A stretch of 64,000 nt of DNA, taken from assembly GCF_001750725.1 (NCBI RefSeq), contig NZ_CP017279.1:248001-312000 (forward strand), in the 5' to 3' direction. Below are positions 46,499 through 56,362 of this stretch, piece by piece. The notes beneath the pieces are model-generated. The model made no database searches and had not been told where the DNA came from. It saw only the letters and a list, made by a program, of their open reading frames with translations. A program made the position numbers and the translations under genes. Each line of letters starts with the position of its first letter. Positions within the stretch are counted from its first letter, which is position 1. The stretch comes from Enterobacter ludwigii (GTDB lineage: Bacteria > Pseudomonadota > Gammaproteobacteria > Enterobacterales > Enterobacteriaceae).

Positions 46499-46747
46499 TT
46501 ACGATGCCAGTGAAAACCAGCGACGCCAGACGAAACGCAGGATGAAGAATTCGAGGGCGCCAAGCAGTAAAAACCACACGCAGAACAAAATGGTGTACAG
46601 CTGGTTAAGATCGACCATGTGGAAGATCGTCATCAGCTTTTTCGCCAGCACCAGCCCAAGCGACGGCGCAGGTAACAGCAGGCAGGAGAGCAGGGCCATC
46701 AACAAAATGCCCCCCGCTGTGAGCAGCGATTCTAACGGGTGTTTCAT
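46499..46747 (-). CDS. ybdJ: DUF1158 inner-membrane protein YbdJ
   Basis: An 82-residue membrane protein with two hydrophobic helices (about 8-30 and 47-70) and a basic end (RFVWRRWFSLAS). It matches E. coli YbdJ in length and sequence. The function is unknown. It is convergent with ramA. Confidence 0.92.
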   Translation of the reverse strand: MKHPLESLLTAGGILLMALLSCLLLPAPSLGLVLAKKLMTIFHMVDLNQLYTILFCVWFLLLGALEFFILRFVWRRWFSLAS

Positions 46748-46927
46748 CTTAATGTTAATCGTCAGTTAAAAATGTCATTGTCCGGCATCGCGGAACGTAA
46801 AGCAATATAAACCCGGCAGACGTTTTTTGTTAAATCAAATGCGCTTTTCTGCGAATAAATAACAGAAAGAGAATAATCTCTCAGAAGCGATTAAATTATT
46901 ATCGCGTTATGTAAATAAATGTCCTTG

Positions 46928-47038
46928 TCATGCAAATAATTTTACAAACATATAAGTGCTATATCCAATTAACGTGGCAATAACAATGGCTGCGACAATG
47001 TATAACGCCAGGCGGCGTGCGCGATAAATACCAAACAT
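46928..47038 (-). CDS. 36-residue single-helix membrane protein
   Basis: An open frame of 36 codons with a strong AGGAGG site five bases before the ATG. The product begins MFGIYRARRLALY (five basic residues or so on the inner side), continues with a single hydrophobic helix (IVAAIVIATLIGYSTYMFV) and ends KLFA. The positive N-terminus and one helix suggest a small inner-membrane protein. I do not recognise it. It lies in 490 bp between ybdJ and the P-type ATPase gene, on the opposite strand to the ATPase, and may be a regulator of a membrane partner, which is only inference. Confidence 0.65.
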   Translation of the reverse strand: MFGIYRARRLALYIVAAIVIATLIGYSTYMFVKLFA

Positions 47039-47235
47039 GGTTCCTCCTCGTTTAGCGTTGGTTTAGAAATATTTTGTAAAAATCATCGTATTCGAATAAT
47101 AGTTATTACTTTTGAATATCCCGGCAGTAATTATATTGCGGTAGATCAATTTTACCCGCAAGCCTTAAAAATGAATTTATTAAAGCCAGAAAGGAATTCA
47201 GGCTTCCGTCCACCGTATATTGAAGGAAAAATACG

Positions 47236-49944
47236 ATGACCAAAAAAAATCTCTCTCAGAACATGCCACCTGCTGGTGGGCAGGCGTATCAGCAGACCGT
47301 TGAGCAAGTGCTTGCTAACAAGCAGAGCCAGGCAAGCGGCCTCGACCGTGCTGAAGCGCAGGCACGTCTGCATCAGTATGGCCCTAATGCGTTGCCGGAG
47401 AAAAAAGGCAAGCCCGCCTGGCTACGTTTTCTCGCCCATTTTAATGATGTACTGATTTACGTTCTGCTTGCCGCGGCGGTATTAACCGCGGTTATGGGCC
47501 ACTGGGTCGATACGCTGGTTATCCTCGGTGTGGCGGTAATCAACGCGTTAATTGGCCATATTCAGGAAAGCAATGCGGAAAAATCCCTGAAGAGTATTCG
47601 CAATATGCTCTCCAGCGAAGCGCGCGTCATTCGCAATGGCAATCATGAAACGCTACCGACAACTGAAATAGTCCCGGGCGATATTATTGTATTACGCGCA
47701 GGTGATCGTATTCCGGCGGATATGCGTTTAATCGAAGCGCATAATTTACGCGTGGAAGAGGCTATTCTGACCGGCGAATCTACCGTGGTGGATAAACACA
47801 TTAATCCGCTGACCGGTGAATTACCGCTGGGCGACCGCACTAACCTGGTCTTTTCCGGTACGACCGTGAGTGCAGGGGGCGGCATTGGCGTGGTCATTGC
47901 CACCGGGCAAGAGACTGAACTTGGCCACATTAACCAGATGATGGCGGGTATTGAAAAGCATCGTACGCCGCTGCTGGTGCAGATGGACAAGCTGGGGAAA
48001 GCGATCTTCGCCATTATTCTGGCGATGATGGCGGCACTGTTTGTCTTCAGCCTGGTGTTCCGCGAAATCCCCATGGGCGAGCTGCTGCTCTCTCTGATTA
48101 GCCTGGCGGTCGCCTCCGTGCCGGAAGGTCTGCCAGCCATTATTTCTATCATCCTTTCTCTTGGCGTACAGGCGATGGCACGCAAGCGGGCGATTATCCG
48201 CAAGCTGCCAACGGTTGAAACCCTGGGGGCGATGACCATGGTCTGCTCGGATAAAACCGGCACCCTGACCATGAACGAGATGACGGTGAAAGCCATCATT
48301 ACTGCCGACAGCTGCTACCGCGTGGACGGTAATAGCTACGAGCCGGCGGGAAACATTTACCTGGAAGGCAGCGACGAGCCGATGCAGATCCAGCCGGGCA
48401 CCGTGCTGGAGCAGTACCTGCGCACTGTCGATCTCTGTAATGACAGCCAGCTGATTCAGGACGAACGCGGTCTGTGGGGCATCACCGGTGGGCCGACCGA
48501 AGGGGCGCTGAAGGTGCTGGCGGCGAAGGCGCATCTTGAGCCGGTGATGACCACCCTGATTAACAAGATCCCGTTCGATTCGCAGTACAAGTACATGAGC
48601 ACCCACTATCAGATTGGTCACGAGGAGCACATCCTGATTACCGGCGCGCCGGACGTGATTTTCGCGCTGTGTAAACAGCAGCAGGCCCGTAACGGCGCTG
48701 AAGCGTTCGACCGCGCTTACTGGGAAACCGAGATGGAGCGCTATGCACGTCAGGGGCTGCGTATGGTTGCCGCGGCGTTCAAACCGGCGAACGGTGAGCA
48801 GGCGCTGACGCATGACGATCTGAATCACGGGCTGATCTTCCTCGGTATTGCCGCAATGATGGATCCACCGCGTCCTGAAGCGATTGATGCGATTCATGCC
48901 TGCCAGCAGGCCGGGATCCGCGTGAAGATGATCACCGGGGATCACCCGCAGACGGCAATGAGCATCGGCCAGATGCTCGGGATCACCAATAGCGAGCAGG
49001 CGGTGACGGGCTACCAGCTGGAGAAAATGGACGACGCTGAGCTTGCAGACGCCGCGGTGAAATATGACATTTTCGCCCGTACCAGCCCGGAGCATAAGCT
49101 GCGCCTGGTGAAAGCCCTGCAGGACAAGGGTGAGATCGTGGGCATGACCGGCGACGGTGTGAATGACGCTCCGGCGTTGCGCCAGGCGGACGTGGGCATC
49201 GCAATGGGCATCAAAGGCACCGAAGTGACTAAAGAGGCGGCGGATATGGTCCTGACCGACGATAACTTCGCCACCATCGCCAGCGCGGTAAAAGAGGGGC
49301 GTCGCGTTTACGACAACCTGAAGAAAACCATTCTGTTCATTATGCCGACCAACCTGGCGCAGGGGTTGCTGATTGTTATTGCGCTGCTGGCAGGGAATAT
49401 TATCCCGCTGACGCCGGTACTGATTTTGTGGATGAACATGGCAACCTCCGCCACGCTCTCCTTTGGCCTGGCCTTTGAAGCCGCTGAGCGCAACATCATG
49501 AAGCGTCCGCCGCGTCAGACCGGACAGCACGTGATGGATGCGTACGCCGTATGGCGCGTGGCCTTCGTCGGGACCATGATTGCCATCGCCGCTTTTGCGC
49601 TGGAAGCCTGGCTGGCACCGCGTGGCCACAGCGCGGAGTTCATCCGCACCGTGCTGCTGCAGATGCTGGTCTGCGCCCAGTGGGTATACATGATTAACTG
49701 CCGCAACACTGAAGGGTTCTCCCTGAACCGTGGCCTGCTGGCGAACAAAGGGATTTGGCTGGTCACAGGCGTGTTGTTCCTGCTCCAGGCGGCAATCATC
49801 TACCTGCCGTTTATGCAGATGCTTTTCGGTACGGAAGCGCTGCCTCTGCGCTACTGGTTCGTCACGCTGGCGGTAGCCGCGGTGATGTTCTTCGTTGTTG
49901 AAATCGAGAAGCGACTGACCCGCAGGTTCCGTAAGGCTGCATAA
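47236..49944 (+). CDS. Type II P-type cation ATPase (SERCA/PacL-like)
   Basis: A 902-residue pump with ten predicted helices. Actuator motif LTGEST, phosphorylation site Asp339 in CSDKTGTLT, nucleotide-binding domain, and hinge TGDGVNDAPAL all agree with an active enzyme. M4 keeps PEGLP. In M5 and M6 the positions that are Glu771 and Asp800 in SERCA read Gln709 (TNLAQG) and Ser738 (NMATSA), while Asn706, Asn734 and Thr737 remain. The ion is therefore uncertain; calcium is not assured. An AAGGA site stands nine bases before the ATG. It has no co-directional partner: an extragenic repeat separates it from the RND genes. Confidence 0.88.
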   Translation: MTKKNLSQNMPPAGGQAYQQTVEQVLANKQSQASGLDRAEAQARLHQYGPNALPEKKGKPAWLRFLAHFNDVLIYVLLAAAVLTAVMGHWVDTLVILGVAVINALIGHIQESNAEKSLKSIRNMLSSEARVIRNGNHETLPTTEIVPGDIIVLRAGDRIPADMRLIEAHNLRVEEAILTGESTVVDKHINPLTGELPLGDRTNLVFSGTTVSAGGGIGVVIATGQETELGHINQMMAGIEKHRTPLLVQMDKLGKAIFAIILAMMAALFVFSLVFREIPMGELLLSLISLAVASVPEGLPAIISIILSLGVQAMARKRAIIRKLPTVETLGAMTMVCSDKTGTLTMNEMTVKAIITADSCYRVDGNSYEPAGNIYLEGSDEPMQIQPGTVLEQYLRTVDLCNDSQLIQDERGLWGITGGPTEGALKVLAAKAHLEPVMTTLINKIPFDSQYKYMSTHYQIGHEEHILITGAPDVIFALCKQQQARNGAEAFDRAYWETEMERYARQGLRMVAAAFKPANGEQALTHDDLNHGLIFLGIAAMMDPPRPEAIDAIHACQQAGIRVKMITGDHPQTAMSIGQMLGITNSEQAVTGYQLEKMDDAELADAAVKYDIFARTSPEHKLRLVKALQDKGEIVGMTGDGVNDAPALRQADVGIAMGIKGTEVTKEAADMVLTDDNFATIASAVKEGRRVYDNLKKTILFIMPTNLAQGLLIVIALLAGNIIPLTPVLILWMNMATSATLSFGLAFEAAERNIMKRPPRQTGQHVMDAYAVWRVAFVGTMIAIAAFALEAWLAPRGHSAEFIRTVLLQMLVCAQWVYMINCRNTEGFSLNRGLLANKGIWLVTGVLFLLQAAIIYLPFMQMLFGTEALPLRYWFVTLAVAAVMFFVVEIEKRLTRRFRKAA

Positions 49945-49951
49945 CCTTTTG

Positions 49952-50028
49952 CCCTCACCTTAACCCTCTCCCGCCGGGAGAGGGGATGCTGACCTCCCTT
50001 TCATTGGGCAGAGGGCCGGGGTGAGGGA
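49952..50028. repeat. Long dispersed palindromic repeat, copy 4
   Basis: The fullest copy. The outer arms CCCTCACC and GGGGTGAGGG enclose an inner CCCTCTCCC-N3-GGGAGAGGG (from 49964) and a second imperfect hairpin (CCTCCCTTTCATTGGGCAGAGGG, quoted in two arms CCTCCC and GGGCAGAGG). It can fold into a large cruciform or RNA structure between the ATPase and adaptor genes, and could act as a transcript boundary. Confidence 0.8.
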
Positions 50029-50050
50029 AACACATCAGAGGTACATCCCC

Positions 50051-51112
50051 ATGAAATTCCCGCTCCTGTTCGTCCTCCTCGCCCTCTTTCAACCCGCGTT
50101 TGCTGCTGCCATTCCGGTTCGCGTGGCGGTTGTGGAGCAAACGACCCACGCAGCTGAACGGCACGTGCCTGGCCGCATTGAAGCCATTCATACCGTCCAG
50201 ATAAGAGCGCGCACGGAAGGCGTGATTACCCAGGTTCATTTTCGCGACGGACAATACGTGAAAAAAGGTGACGTGCTGTTCGAGCTGGACGATGCCGAGC
50301 CACGCGCCGCCGTGCGTCTGGCACAGGCTGAGGTAAAGAGCGCGGAAGCCACGCTGCGTCAGGCGCAGCAGCAGCTTTCACGCTTTGAAAGCCTGGGCAA
50401 CAGCAATGCCATCAGCCGTCACGACGTGGATAACGCGCGCATGCAGCGCGATGTCGCCAGCGCTGCGCTGGAGCAGGCGAAAGCTCGCCTCGAAACCCGT
50501 AACGTGACGCTGGCGTACACGCGCATCACATCGCCGATTGATGGCCGCGTGGGGCACAGCCAGTTCCATGCCGGCAGCCTGGTGAACCCGTCAAGCGGCG
50601 TGCTGGTGGATGTCGTGCAGCTTGATCCGATCCGTATCGCCTTTGCGCTGGAAGAGGGGGCGTTTGCCACCAAAGCCGGACAACATGCGGATATCAGCGC
50701 CCTGAAGCGCGCCTGGCAGGCGCGGATTGACAGCAATGGTCAGCGCCTGAGCGGTGAACTGACCTCCGTGGACAATCGTATCGACCCGCGTACCGCCAGC
50801 GTGATGCTGCGCGCTGAATTTGCCAACCCGCGCCATCAGCTGCTGCCGGGCGGCAATGTGAATGTCTACCTGCGTCCGGCAAGCGCGCAGCCGGTGCTGA
50901 CAGTGCCCGCTGCGGCGGTACAGCAAAACGGCGAGGGATTCTTTGCCTGGGTGGTTAACGCAGAAGGCAAAGCCGAAAAACGCCCGCTGAAGATTGCCGG
51001 ACAGATTGGCCAGCAGTTTGAGATTTCATCCGGCTTACATCCCGGTGAGCGAGCGATCACCGACGGTGCCCAGCGCGTACAGCCTGGCGCAGCCGTGCAG
51101 ATACTGAATTAA
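50051..51112 (+). CDS. RND efflux periplasmic adaptor protein
   Basis: A 353-residue membrane-fusion protein. The signal peptide MKFPLLFVLLALFQPAFA has no lipobox Cys, unlike AcrA. Order of domains: barrel-sandwich hybrid halves (RARTEGVITQVHFRDGQYVKKGDVLFELD, in parts, and TRITSPIDGRVG), a helical hairpin at about residues 85-150, a beta-barrel and a membrane-proximal domain. It links the RND pump to an outer-membrane channel. The ATG has AGAGGT ahead. It forms an operon with the RND gene nine bases downstream. No channel gene is present, so TolC is the likely partner. Confidence 0.9.
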   Translation: MKFPLLFVLLALFQPAFAAAIPVRVAVVEQTTHAAERHVPGRIEAIHTVQIRARTEGVITQVHFRDGQYVKKGDVLFELDDAEPRAAVRLAQAEVKSAEATLRQAQQQLSRFESLGNSNAISRHDVDNARMQRDVASAALEQAKARLETRNVTLAYTRITSPIDGRVGHSQFHAGSLVNPSSGVLVDVVQLDPIRIAFALEEGAFATKAGQHADISALKRAWQARIDSNGQRLSGELTSVDNRIDPRTASVMLRAEFANPRHQLLPGGNVNVYLRPASAQPVLTVPAAAVQQNGEGFFAWVVNAEGKAEKRPLKIAGQIGQQFEISSGLHPGERAITDGAQRVQPGAAVQILN

Positions 51113-51121
51113 GGAGCCATC

Positions 51122-54100
51122 ATGCTGACGTTTTTCATCAAACGCCCGCGCTTCGCGATGGTGATTGCGCTGGTGATAACCCTGCTGGGTGCCATCGCGC
51201 TGAAGATTATCCCGGTGGAGCAGTACCCGCAGATCACCCCACCGGTGGTGAATGTCTCCGCCAGCTGGCCGGGTGCCAGTTCGGCTGACGTGGCGGAAGC
51301 CATTGCCACGCCGCTGGAGACTCAGCTTAACGGCGTGGATCACATGCTCTATATGGAATCCACCAGTTCGGATGAAGGTGCCTACAGCCTGAACATCACA
51401 TTTGCGGCAGGGACCGATCCGGATCTGGCCGCCATCGACGTGCAAAACCGCGTGGCGCAGGCTGTGGCGCAATTGCCCACCGAGGCGCAGCAAAACGGCG
51501 TGCAGGTGCGTAAACGCGCCACCAATCTGATGATGGGGGTAAGCCTTTACTCACCGGACAATAGCCACACGCCGCTTTTCGTCAGTAACTACGCCAGCAC
51601 GCAGGTGCGTGAAGCGCTGGCGCGTTTGCCGGGCGTCGGGCAGGTGCAGATGTTTGGCGCGCGCGACTACAGCATGCGTATCTGGCTGCGTCCGGATCGC
51701 ATGAACGCCCTGAACGTGACCACCGATGACGTGGCTCAGGCGTTACGCGAGCAGAACGTCCAGGGAGCGGCAGGCCAGGTCGGAACGCCGCCGGTGTTTA
51801 ACGGCCAGCAGCAAACCCTGACGATTAACGGGCTGGGGCGTTTAAATCAGGCTGAGGACTTTGCAGACATCATTATCCGTGCGGGGGAGATGGGCCAGCT
51901 GGTGCGCCTGAAAGATGTCGCCACGATTGAACTGGGGTCGCGCAGCTACAGCTCCGGCGCCCAGCTGAACGGGCATGACTCGGCCTATCTTGGCATCTAC
52001 CCTACGCCGTCCGCCAACGCCCTGCGCGTAGCCGATGCGGTTCGCGCGGAGCTGGCGCGACTCTCTGCACCCTTCCCGGACGATCTGACCTATGAAGTGA
52101 AATTCGATACCACCACCTTTGTCGCCGCGACCATCAAGGAGATTGGCGTCTCGCTGGCGCTGACCCTGCTCGCCGTCGTGGTGGTGGTTTCCTTATTTCT
52201 GCAGAGCTGGCGTGCGACGCTGATTGTGGCGCTCGCCATTCCAGTGTCGCTGGTCGGCACCTTTGCGGTGCTCTATACCCTCGGTTATTCGGCCAACACG
52301 CTCAGCCTGTTCGCCATTATTCTGGCGCTTACCATGGTGGTGGATGACGCCATTGTGGTGGTGGAGAGCGTTGAAACGCTAATGGCGGAAGGGCAAAGCC
52401 GCACGGCGGCTACCGCACAGGCGCTGCGCCAGATTGCCGGGCCGGTGATTGCCACCACCCTGGTGCTGCTGGCGGTGTTTGTGCCGGTGGCGCTGCTGCC
52501 GGGGATCGTGGGGGAGTTGTATCGCCAGTTCGCGGTCACGCTCTCCACCGCCGTCACGCTCTCAAGCCTGGTGGCGCTGACCCTGACGCCAGCGCTCTGT
52601 GCGCTGTTGCTGCGCCCGCGCCCGAAGAAGCCAGCCGCGGTTTACCGCGTTTTCAACCGCGGACTGGATACCACGCGCACCGTTTATACCCGCATCGTTA
52701 ACTGCATTAACCTCCGTCCGTGGCTGGTGCTGCTGGCAACGGCCGGTGCGGCGGGCGTGGTGGTGTTCAGCTTTATGTCGATGCCAAAGGGCTTCCTGCC
52801 GCAGGAAGATCAGGGCTACTTCTTCGCCAGCGTGCAACTGCCGGAAGCGGCGTCGCTGGAGCGTACCGAAGCGGTGATGACCACCGCGCGGGAGCTTATC
52901 GCCAGACACCCTGCGGTCGAGGATGTGATTCAGGTCTCCGGTTTTAACATTCTCAACGGTACCAGCGCGTCTAACGGCGGGTTTATCTCCATCATGCTGA
53001 AGACATGGAGTGAGCGTCCGCCGCTTGATGAGGTGATGGGAACGCTGCAGCGTCAGCTGCTGGCGCTGCCGGAAGCGACCATCATGACCTTCGCCCCGCC
53101 GACGTTGCCGGGGTTGGGCAACGCCTCCGGCTTCGACCTGCGTATTCAGGCCCAGGCGGGGCAAAGCCCGGCGGAGCTGGAACGCGTTACCCGCAACGTT
53201 CTGATAAAAGCTAACCAGCATCCGCAGCTTAACCGGGTGTTTACCACCTGGAGCAGCAACGTGCCACAGCTGACGCTGACCGTTGATCGCGAGCGCGCTG
53301 CCCGCCTCGACGTGCCGGTCTCGCGCATCTTCAGCAGCCTGCAAACCGCCTTTGGCGGCACGCGTGCCGGGGATTTTAGCGTTAACAACCGCGTCTACCA
53401 CGTGGTGGTACAGAACGAAATGCAGTGGCGCGAGCGTGCCGGGCAAATCAGCGAATTGTTCGTGCGTAGCAATAACGGTGAGCGGGTGCGTCTGAGTAAT
53501 CTTGTCACGATTACCCCGACCGTTGGCGCACCGTTCCTGCAGCAGTACAACCAGTTCCCGTCGGTGTCAGTGAGCGGGTCGGCGGCAGACGGCGTGAGCA
53601 GCAGCACGGCGATGGCCGTGATGAGCGAGCTTCTGGCGGAAAACCTGCCTGCCGGGTACGACTATGCCTGGAGCGGGATGTCTTATCAGGAGCAGCAGAC
53701 CGGAAATCAGGCCATCTGGATTGTCCTGGCCGCAGTGGTTATGGCGTGGCTGTTCCTTGTCGCGCAGTATGAGAGCTGGACGCTGCCCGCGAGCGTGATG
53801 CTCTCAGTCCTGTTCGCCATCGGGGGCGCGCTGGTGTGGCTGTGGATCGCGGGATACGCCAACGATGTGTATGTGCAGATTGGCCTGGTGCTGTTAATCG
53901 CGCTGGCGGCCAAGAACGCGATCCTGATCGTCGAGTTTGCCCGCGCACGGCGTCATGAGGGGATGGCGATTGTCGATGCGGCCCGTGAAGGCGCCTCACG
54001 CCGCTTCCGGGCGGTGATGATGACGGCGGTGTCATTTATTATCGGTGTGCTGCCGATGATGCTGGCGTCCGGGGCAGGGGCGCAGAGCCGCCGCATCATT

Positions 54101-54256
54101 GGCACCACGGTGTTCAGCGGGATGCTGGTGGCCACCGTGGTCGGCATTCTGTTTATCCCGGCGCTGTTTGTGCTGTTCCAGCGCCTGCGTGAGTGGGGGC
54201 ATCGCCTTACGGACTCGTCGCCCACAGCTCGCAATGTTTCTGAACCAGAGAAATAA
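51122..54256 (+). CDS. RND multidrug efflux transporter (HAE1 family)
   Basis: A 1044-residue inner-membrane pump. Two halves of six helices each with large periplasmic loops; the proton-relay aspartates are in [14 protein letters not shown] near residue 405, and the second half has [17 protein letters not shown] with its conserved Lys. It exports drugs, dyes, detergents or organic acids with proton antiport. It appears closer to OqxB/KexD-type pumps than to AcrB, but this comes from general pattern only. The stop lies 49 bases inside the convergent ybdK gene. RamA control is possible because of location but no marbox was identified. Confidence 0.92.
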   Translation: MLTFFIKRPRFAMVIALVITLLGAIALKIIPVEQYPQITPPVVNVSASWPGASSADVAEAIATPLETQLNGVDHMLYMESTSSDEGAYSLNITFAAGTDPDLAAIDVQNRVAQAVAQLPTEAQQNGVQVRKRATNLMMGVSLYSPDNSHTPLFVSNYASTQVREALARLPGVGQVQMFGARDYSMRIWLRPDRMNALNVTTDDVAQALREQNVQGAAGQVGTPPVFNGQQQTLTINGLGRLNQAEDFADIIIRAGEMGQLVRLKDVATIELGSRSYSSGAQLNGHDSAYLGIYPTPSANALRVADAVRAELARLSAPFPDDLTYEVKFDTTTFVAATIKEIGVSLALTLLAVVVVVSLFLQSWRATLIVALAIPVSLVGTFAVLYTLGYSANTLSLFAIILALTMVVDDAIVVVESVETLMAEGQSRTAATAQALRQIAGPVIATTLVLLAVFVPVALLPGIVGELYRQFAVTLSTAVTLSSLVALTLTPALCALLLRPRPKKPAAVYRVFNRGLDTTRTVYTRIVNCINLRPWLVLLATAGAAGVVVFSFMSMPKGFLPQEDQGYFFASVQLPEAASLERTEAVMTTARELIARHPAVEDVIQVSGFNILNGTSASNGGFISIMLKTWSERPPLDEVMGTLQRQLLALPEATIMTFAPPTLPGLGNASGFDLRIQAQAGQSPAELERVTRNVLIKANQHPQLNRVFTTWSSNVPQLTLTVDRERAARLDVPVSRIFSSLQTAFGGTRAGDFSVNNRVYHVVVQNEMQWRERAGQISELFVRSNNGERVRLSNLVTITPTVGAPFLQQYNQFPSVSVSGSAADGVSSSTAMAVMSELLAENLPAGYDYAWSGMSYQEQQTGNQAIWIVLAAVVMAWLFLVAQYESWTLPASVMLSVLFAIGGALVWLWIAGYANDVYVQIGLVLLIALAAKNAILIVEFARARRHEGMAIVDAAREGASRRFRAVMMTAVSFIIGVLPMMLASGAGAQSRRIIGTTVFSGMLVATVVGILFIPALFVLFQRLREWGHRLTDSSPTARNVSEPEK

Positions 54257-55328
54257 GCGAACCGCCGTCTGCGATAAAATCGCGCATGCGCTGCGCCTCG
54301 CTCTTGCCCTGTTTTAACATCAGGGCTATTTCCTTAATCGCGCTCGTCGCGCCGAGCTTCTCGGCCGACGGCGCAACCTGCTCCAGCAGCCACCCAATAT
54401 CTTCCGCCACGGTTTTGTGCTCGCCAGTCTGCACGTCCGTCAGAATGCCCTCTAACCCATAACGACACGCCTGAAAACGGTTAAAGCGGTACAGCAGAAA
54501 ATCCTTTTCCTGATGCTTATAGGGCCGCGTGGTCAGCAGCCAGTGAGACGTCGCCTGAATCAACCCGGCGATGTTGATCGCGTGGCCGAGCGTCAGCGGT
54601 GTATCCATCACCCGCACTTCGACCGTGCCAAAATGCGGGCTGGGGCGAATATCCCAGTGCAAATCTTTAATGCTGTCGATCATGCTGGTGGCGCTCAGAC
54701 GACGAAACAGCCCTTCGAACTCCTGCCAGTTGTTCACCCACGGCATCTGTCCATTATCCGGAAATCCCGAGAAGATATTGAGCCGCGACGAGGCGAACTT
54801 CGTGTCCGTACCCTGCATATAGGGTGAGGACGCCGCCAGAGCAATAAAGTGGGGGACAAAGCGCGACAAACCATGCAGCAGATAAATAGCGTCGTCGCCG
54901 GTCCGACACCCGACATGCACGTGCTGGCCGAATACCGTCGCCTGCAAAATCAGATAGCCAAACCGTTCGAGCGTGACGTTATAGCGCTCGTCATCGCACA
55001 CCTCCTGACGCTGCCACTTCTGGAAAGGGTGCGTCCCACCGCCGCAGATCTGAATATGCTGCTCCGCAGCGGCGCGCAGAATACTTTGCTGCATCACCGA
55101 GATTTGTGCGGCGGCCTGATCAATGTTCTGACACACGCCGGTGGCGATTTCGAGCATGCTCTCGGTGATATCGTGCTTCACTTCCCCACCTTTGATGTCG
55201 TCTTTGACGGCAGCGATAAGGGCGGAGGAGTCCTGGCTCAGATCGTACCCCGGCGGGTTAACCACCTGCAGTTCAAGTTCAATACCAAGGGTATAAGGTT
55301 CAGAGGAATGGAAATCGGGTAATGGCAT
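54207..55328 (-). CDS. ybdK: Carboxylate-amine ligase YbdK
   Basis: A 373-residue enzyme of the glutamine synthetase/glutamate-cysteine ligase 2 fold. Landmarks are [45 protein letters not shown] and [16 protein letters not shown]. coli YbdK has weak glutamate-cysteine ligase activity; the true role is unclear. ATG 55328 ([12 protein letters not shown]) matches E. coli; the frame is open 13 codons more. It is convergent with the RND gene, with a 50-base tail overlap that codes on both strands. Confidence 0.93.
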   Translation of the reverse strand: MPLPDFHSSEPYTLGIELELQVVNPPGYDLSQDSSALIAAVKDDIKGGEVKHDITESMLEIATGVCQNIDQAAAQISVMQQSILRAAAEQHIQICGGGTHPFQKWQRQEVCDDERYNVTLERFGYLILQATVFGQHVHVGCRTGDDAIYLLHGLSRFVPHFIALAASSPYMQGTDTKFASSRLNIFSGFPDNGQMPWVNNWQEFEGLFRRLSATSMIDSIKDLHWDIRPSPHFGTVEVRVMDTPLTLGHAINIAGLIQATSHWLLTTRPYKHQEKDFLLYRFNRFQACRYGLEGILTDVQTGEHKTVAEDIGWLLEQVAPSAEKLGATSAIKEIALMLKQGKSEAQRMRDFIADGGSLISLVQKHCELWATSP

Positions 55329-55471
55329 GGTGCACTCCGTTGTCGTAGATGACATGAGTATAGACAACGGGTATGGCTCCCACTTCAGGCGGTGGTATAA
55401 AGGGACGTGTGGCGGCTATGCTGAACGCCACGGCACACTGATTAGGGCTTTAGCGACCAGGGGAGTTAACA

Positions 55472-56362
55472 ATGTCTGACTATCCAACCATTGCGCTGAT
55501 TGGACCCGGTGCAATCGGAACCACTATCGCTGCGGTGCTGCATGAGGCTGGCCGCACGCCGCAACTGTGTGGACGTACCGCACATCCGCAATTACGTTTG
55601 CGGCACGATGAGGGTGAAATCGTGGTACCCGGTCCGGTATTAACCGATCCGACGGTCATCGATCGTCCGTACGATCTGGTTTTTATCGCAGTGAAAACGA
55701 CCCAGAACGCCGACAGCGCGGGATGGCTGAACGCGCTGTGCGATGAAAACACGGTGGTTTGCGCGCTGCAAAACGGCGTCGAGCAAAAGGCGCAACTGGC
55801 ACCGTGGGTCAATGGCGCGACGGTACTGCCGTCGGTGGTCTGGTTCCCGGCGCAGCGTGAGCCGGATGCCTCCGTCTGGCTGCGCGCCAGTCCGCGGTTG
55901 ACGCTGCCGGATTTGCCGCAGGCAAAACGGGTGGCTGATGCGCTGAACGGCACGCGCTGCGCAGTAGACTTGTCGGCAGATTTTCTTACCGTCGCATGGC
56001 GCAAGCTGCTGCAAAATGCGGTTGCAGGCCTGATGGTGCTTGCGAATCGTCGTGCCGGGATGTTCTCCCGTGAGGATATCAGCGAGCTGGCGCTGGCGTA
56101 TCTGCGCGAGGGGCTTGCCGTGGCCCGAGCAGAAGGCGCGGTGCTGCATGATGACGTTGCGCAGGAGATCCTGGCGAACTTCCAGCGCGCACCTGCCGAT
56201 TTGGGCACGTCTATCCTGGCCGATCGTCAGGCCAACCGTCCCATGGAGTGGGATATCCGCAACGGCGTGATCCAGCGCTATGGTCGTGCTCACGGTATTC
56301 CCGTTCCGATTAGCGATGTGCTGGTTCCCCTGCTTGCTGCAGGCAGCGAAGGGCCGGGTTAA
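55472..56362 (+). CDS. 2-dehydropantoate 2-reductase-family oxidoreductase
   Basis: A 296-residue NADP-dependent reductase of the PanE/ApbA family. The N-terminal Rossmann motif is LIGPGAIGTTIAAVLHEAG (about 9-27), VAVKTTQ-like IAVKTTQNAD follows, and the catalytic Lys is in AWRKLLQNAVAGLM near residue 175; the C-terminal helical domain contains MEWDIRNGVIQRYGRAHGI. The sequence differs from the housekeeping PanE, so the substrate may be another 2-keto acid. An AGGGGAG site precedes the ATG. It overlaps the convergent AraC gene by four bases. Confidence 0.85.
   Translation: MSDYPTIALIGPGAIGTTIAAVLHEAGRTPQLCGRTAHPQLRLRHDEGEIVVPGPVLTDPTVIDRPYDLVFIAVKTTQNADSAGWLNALCDENTVVCALQNGVEQKAQLAPWVNGATVLPSVVWFPAQREPDASVWLRASPRLTLPDLPQAKRVADALNGTRCAVDLSADFLTVAWRKLLQNAVAGLMVLANRRAGMFSREDISELALAYLREGLAVARAEGAVLHDDVAQEILANFQRAPADLGTSILADRQANRPMEWDIRNGVIQRYGRAHGIPVPISDVLVPLLAAGSEGPG

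Noticed and set aside
47821..49629. 602-codon open frame on the minus strand within the P-type ATPase gene
   Set aside because: It is rich in His, Gln and Arg, has no recognisable domain or ribosome site, and is antisense to a gene with complete catalytic motifs.
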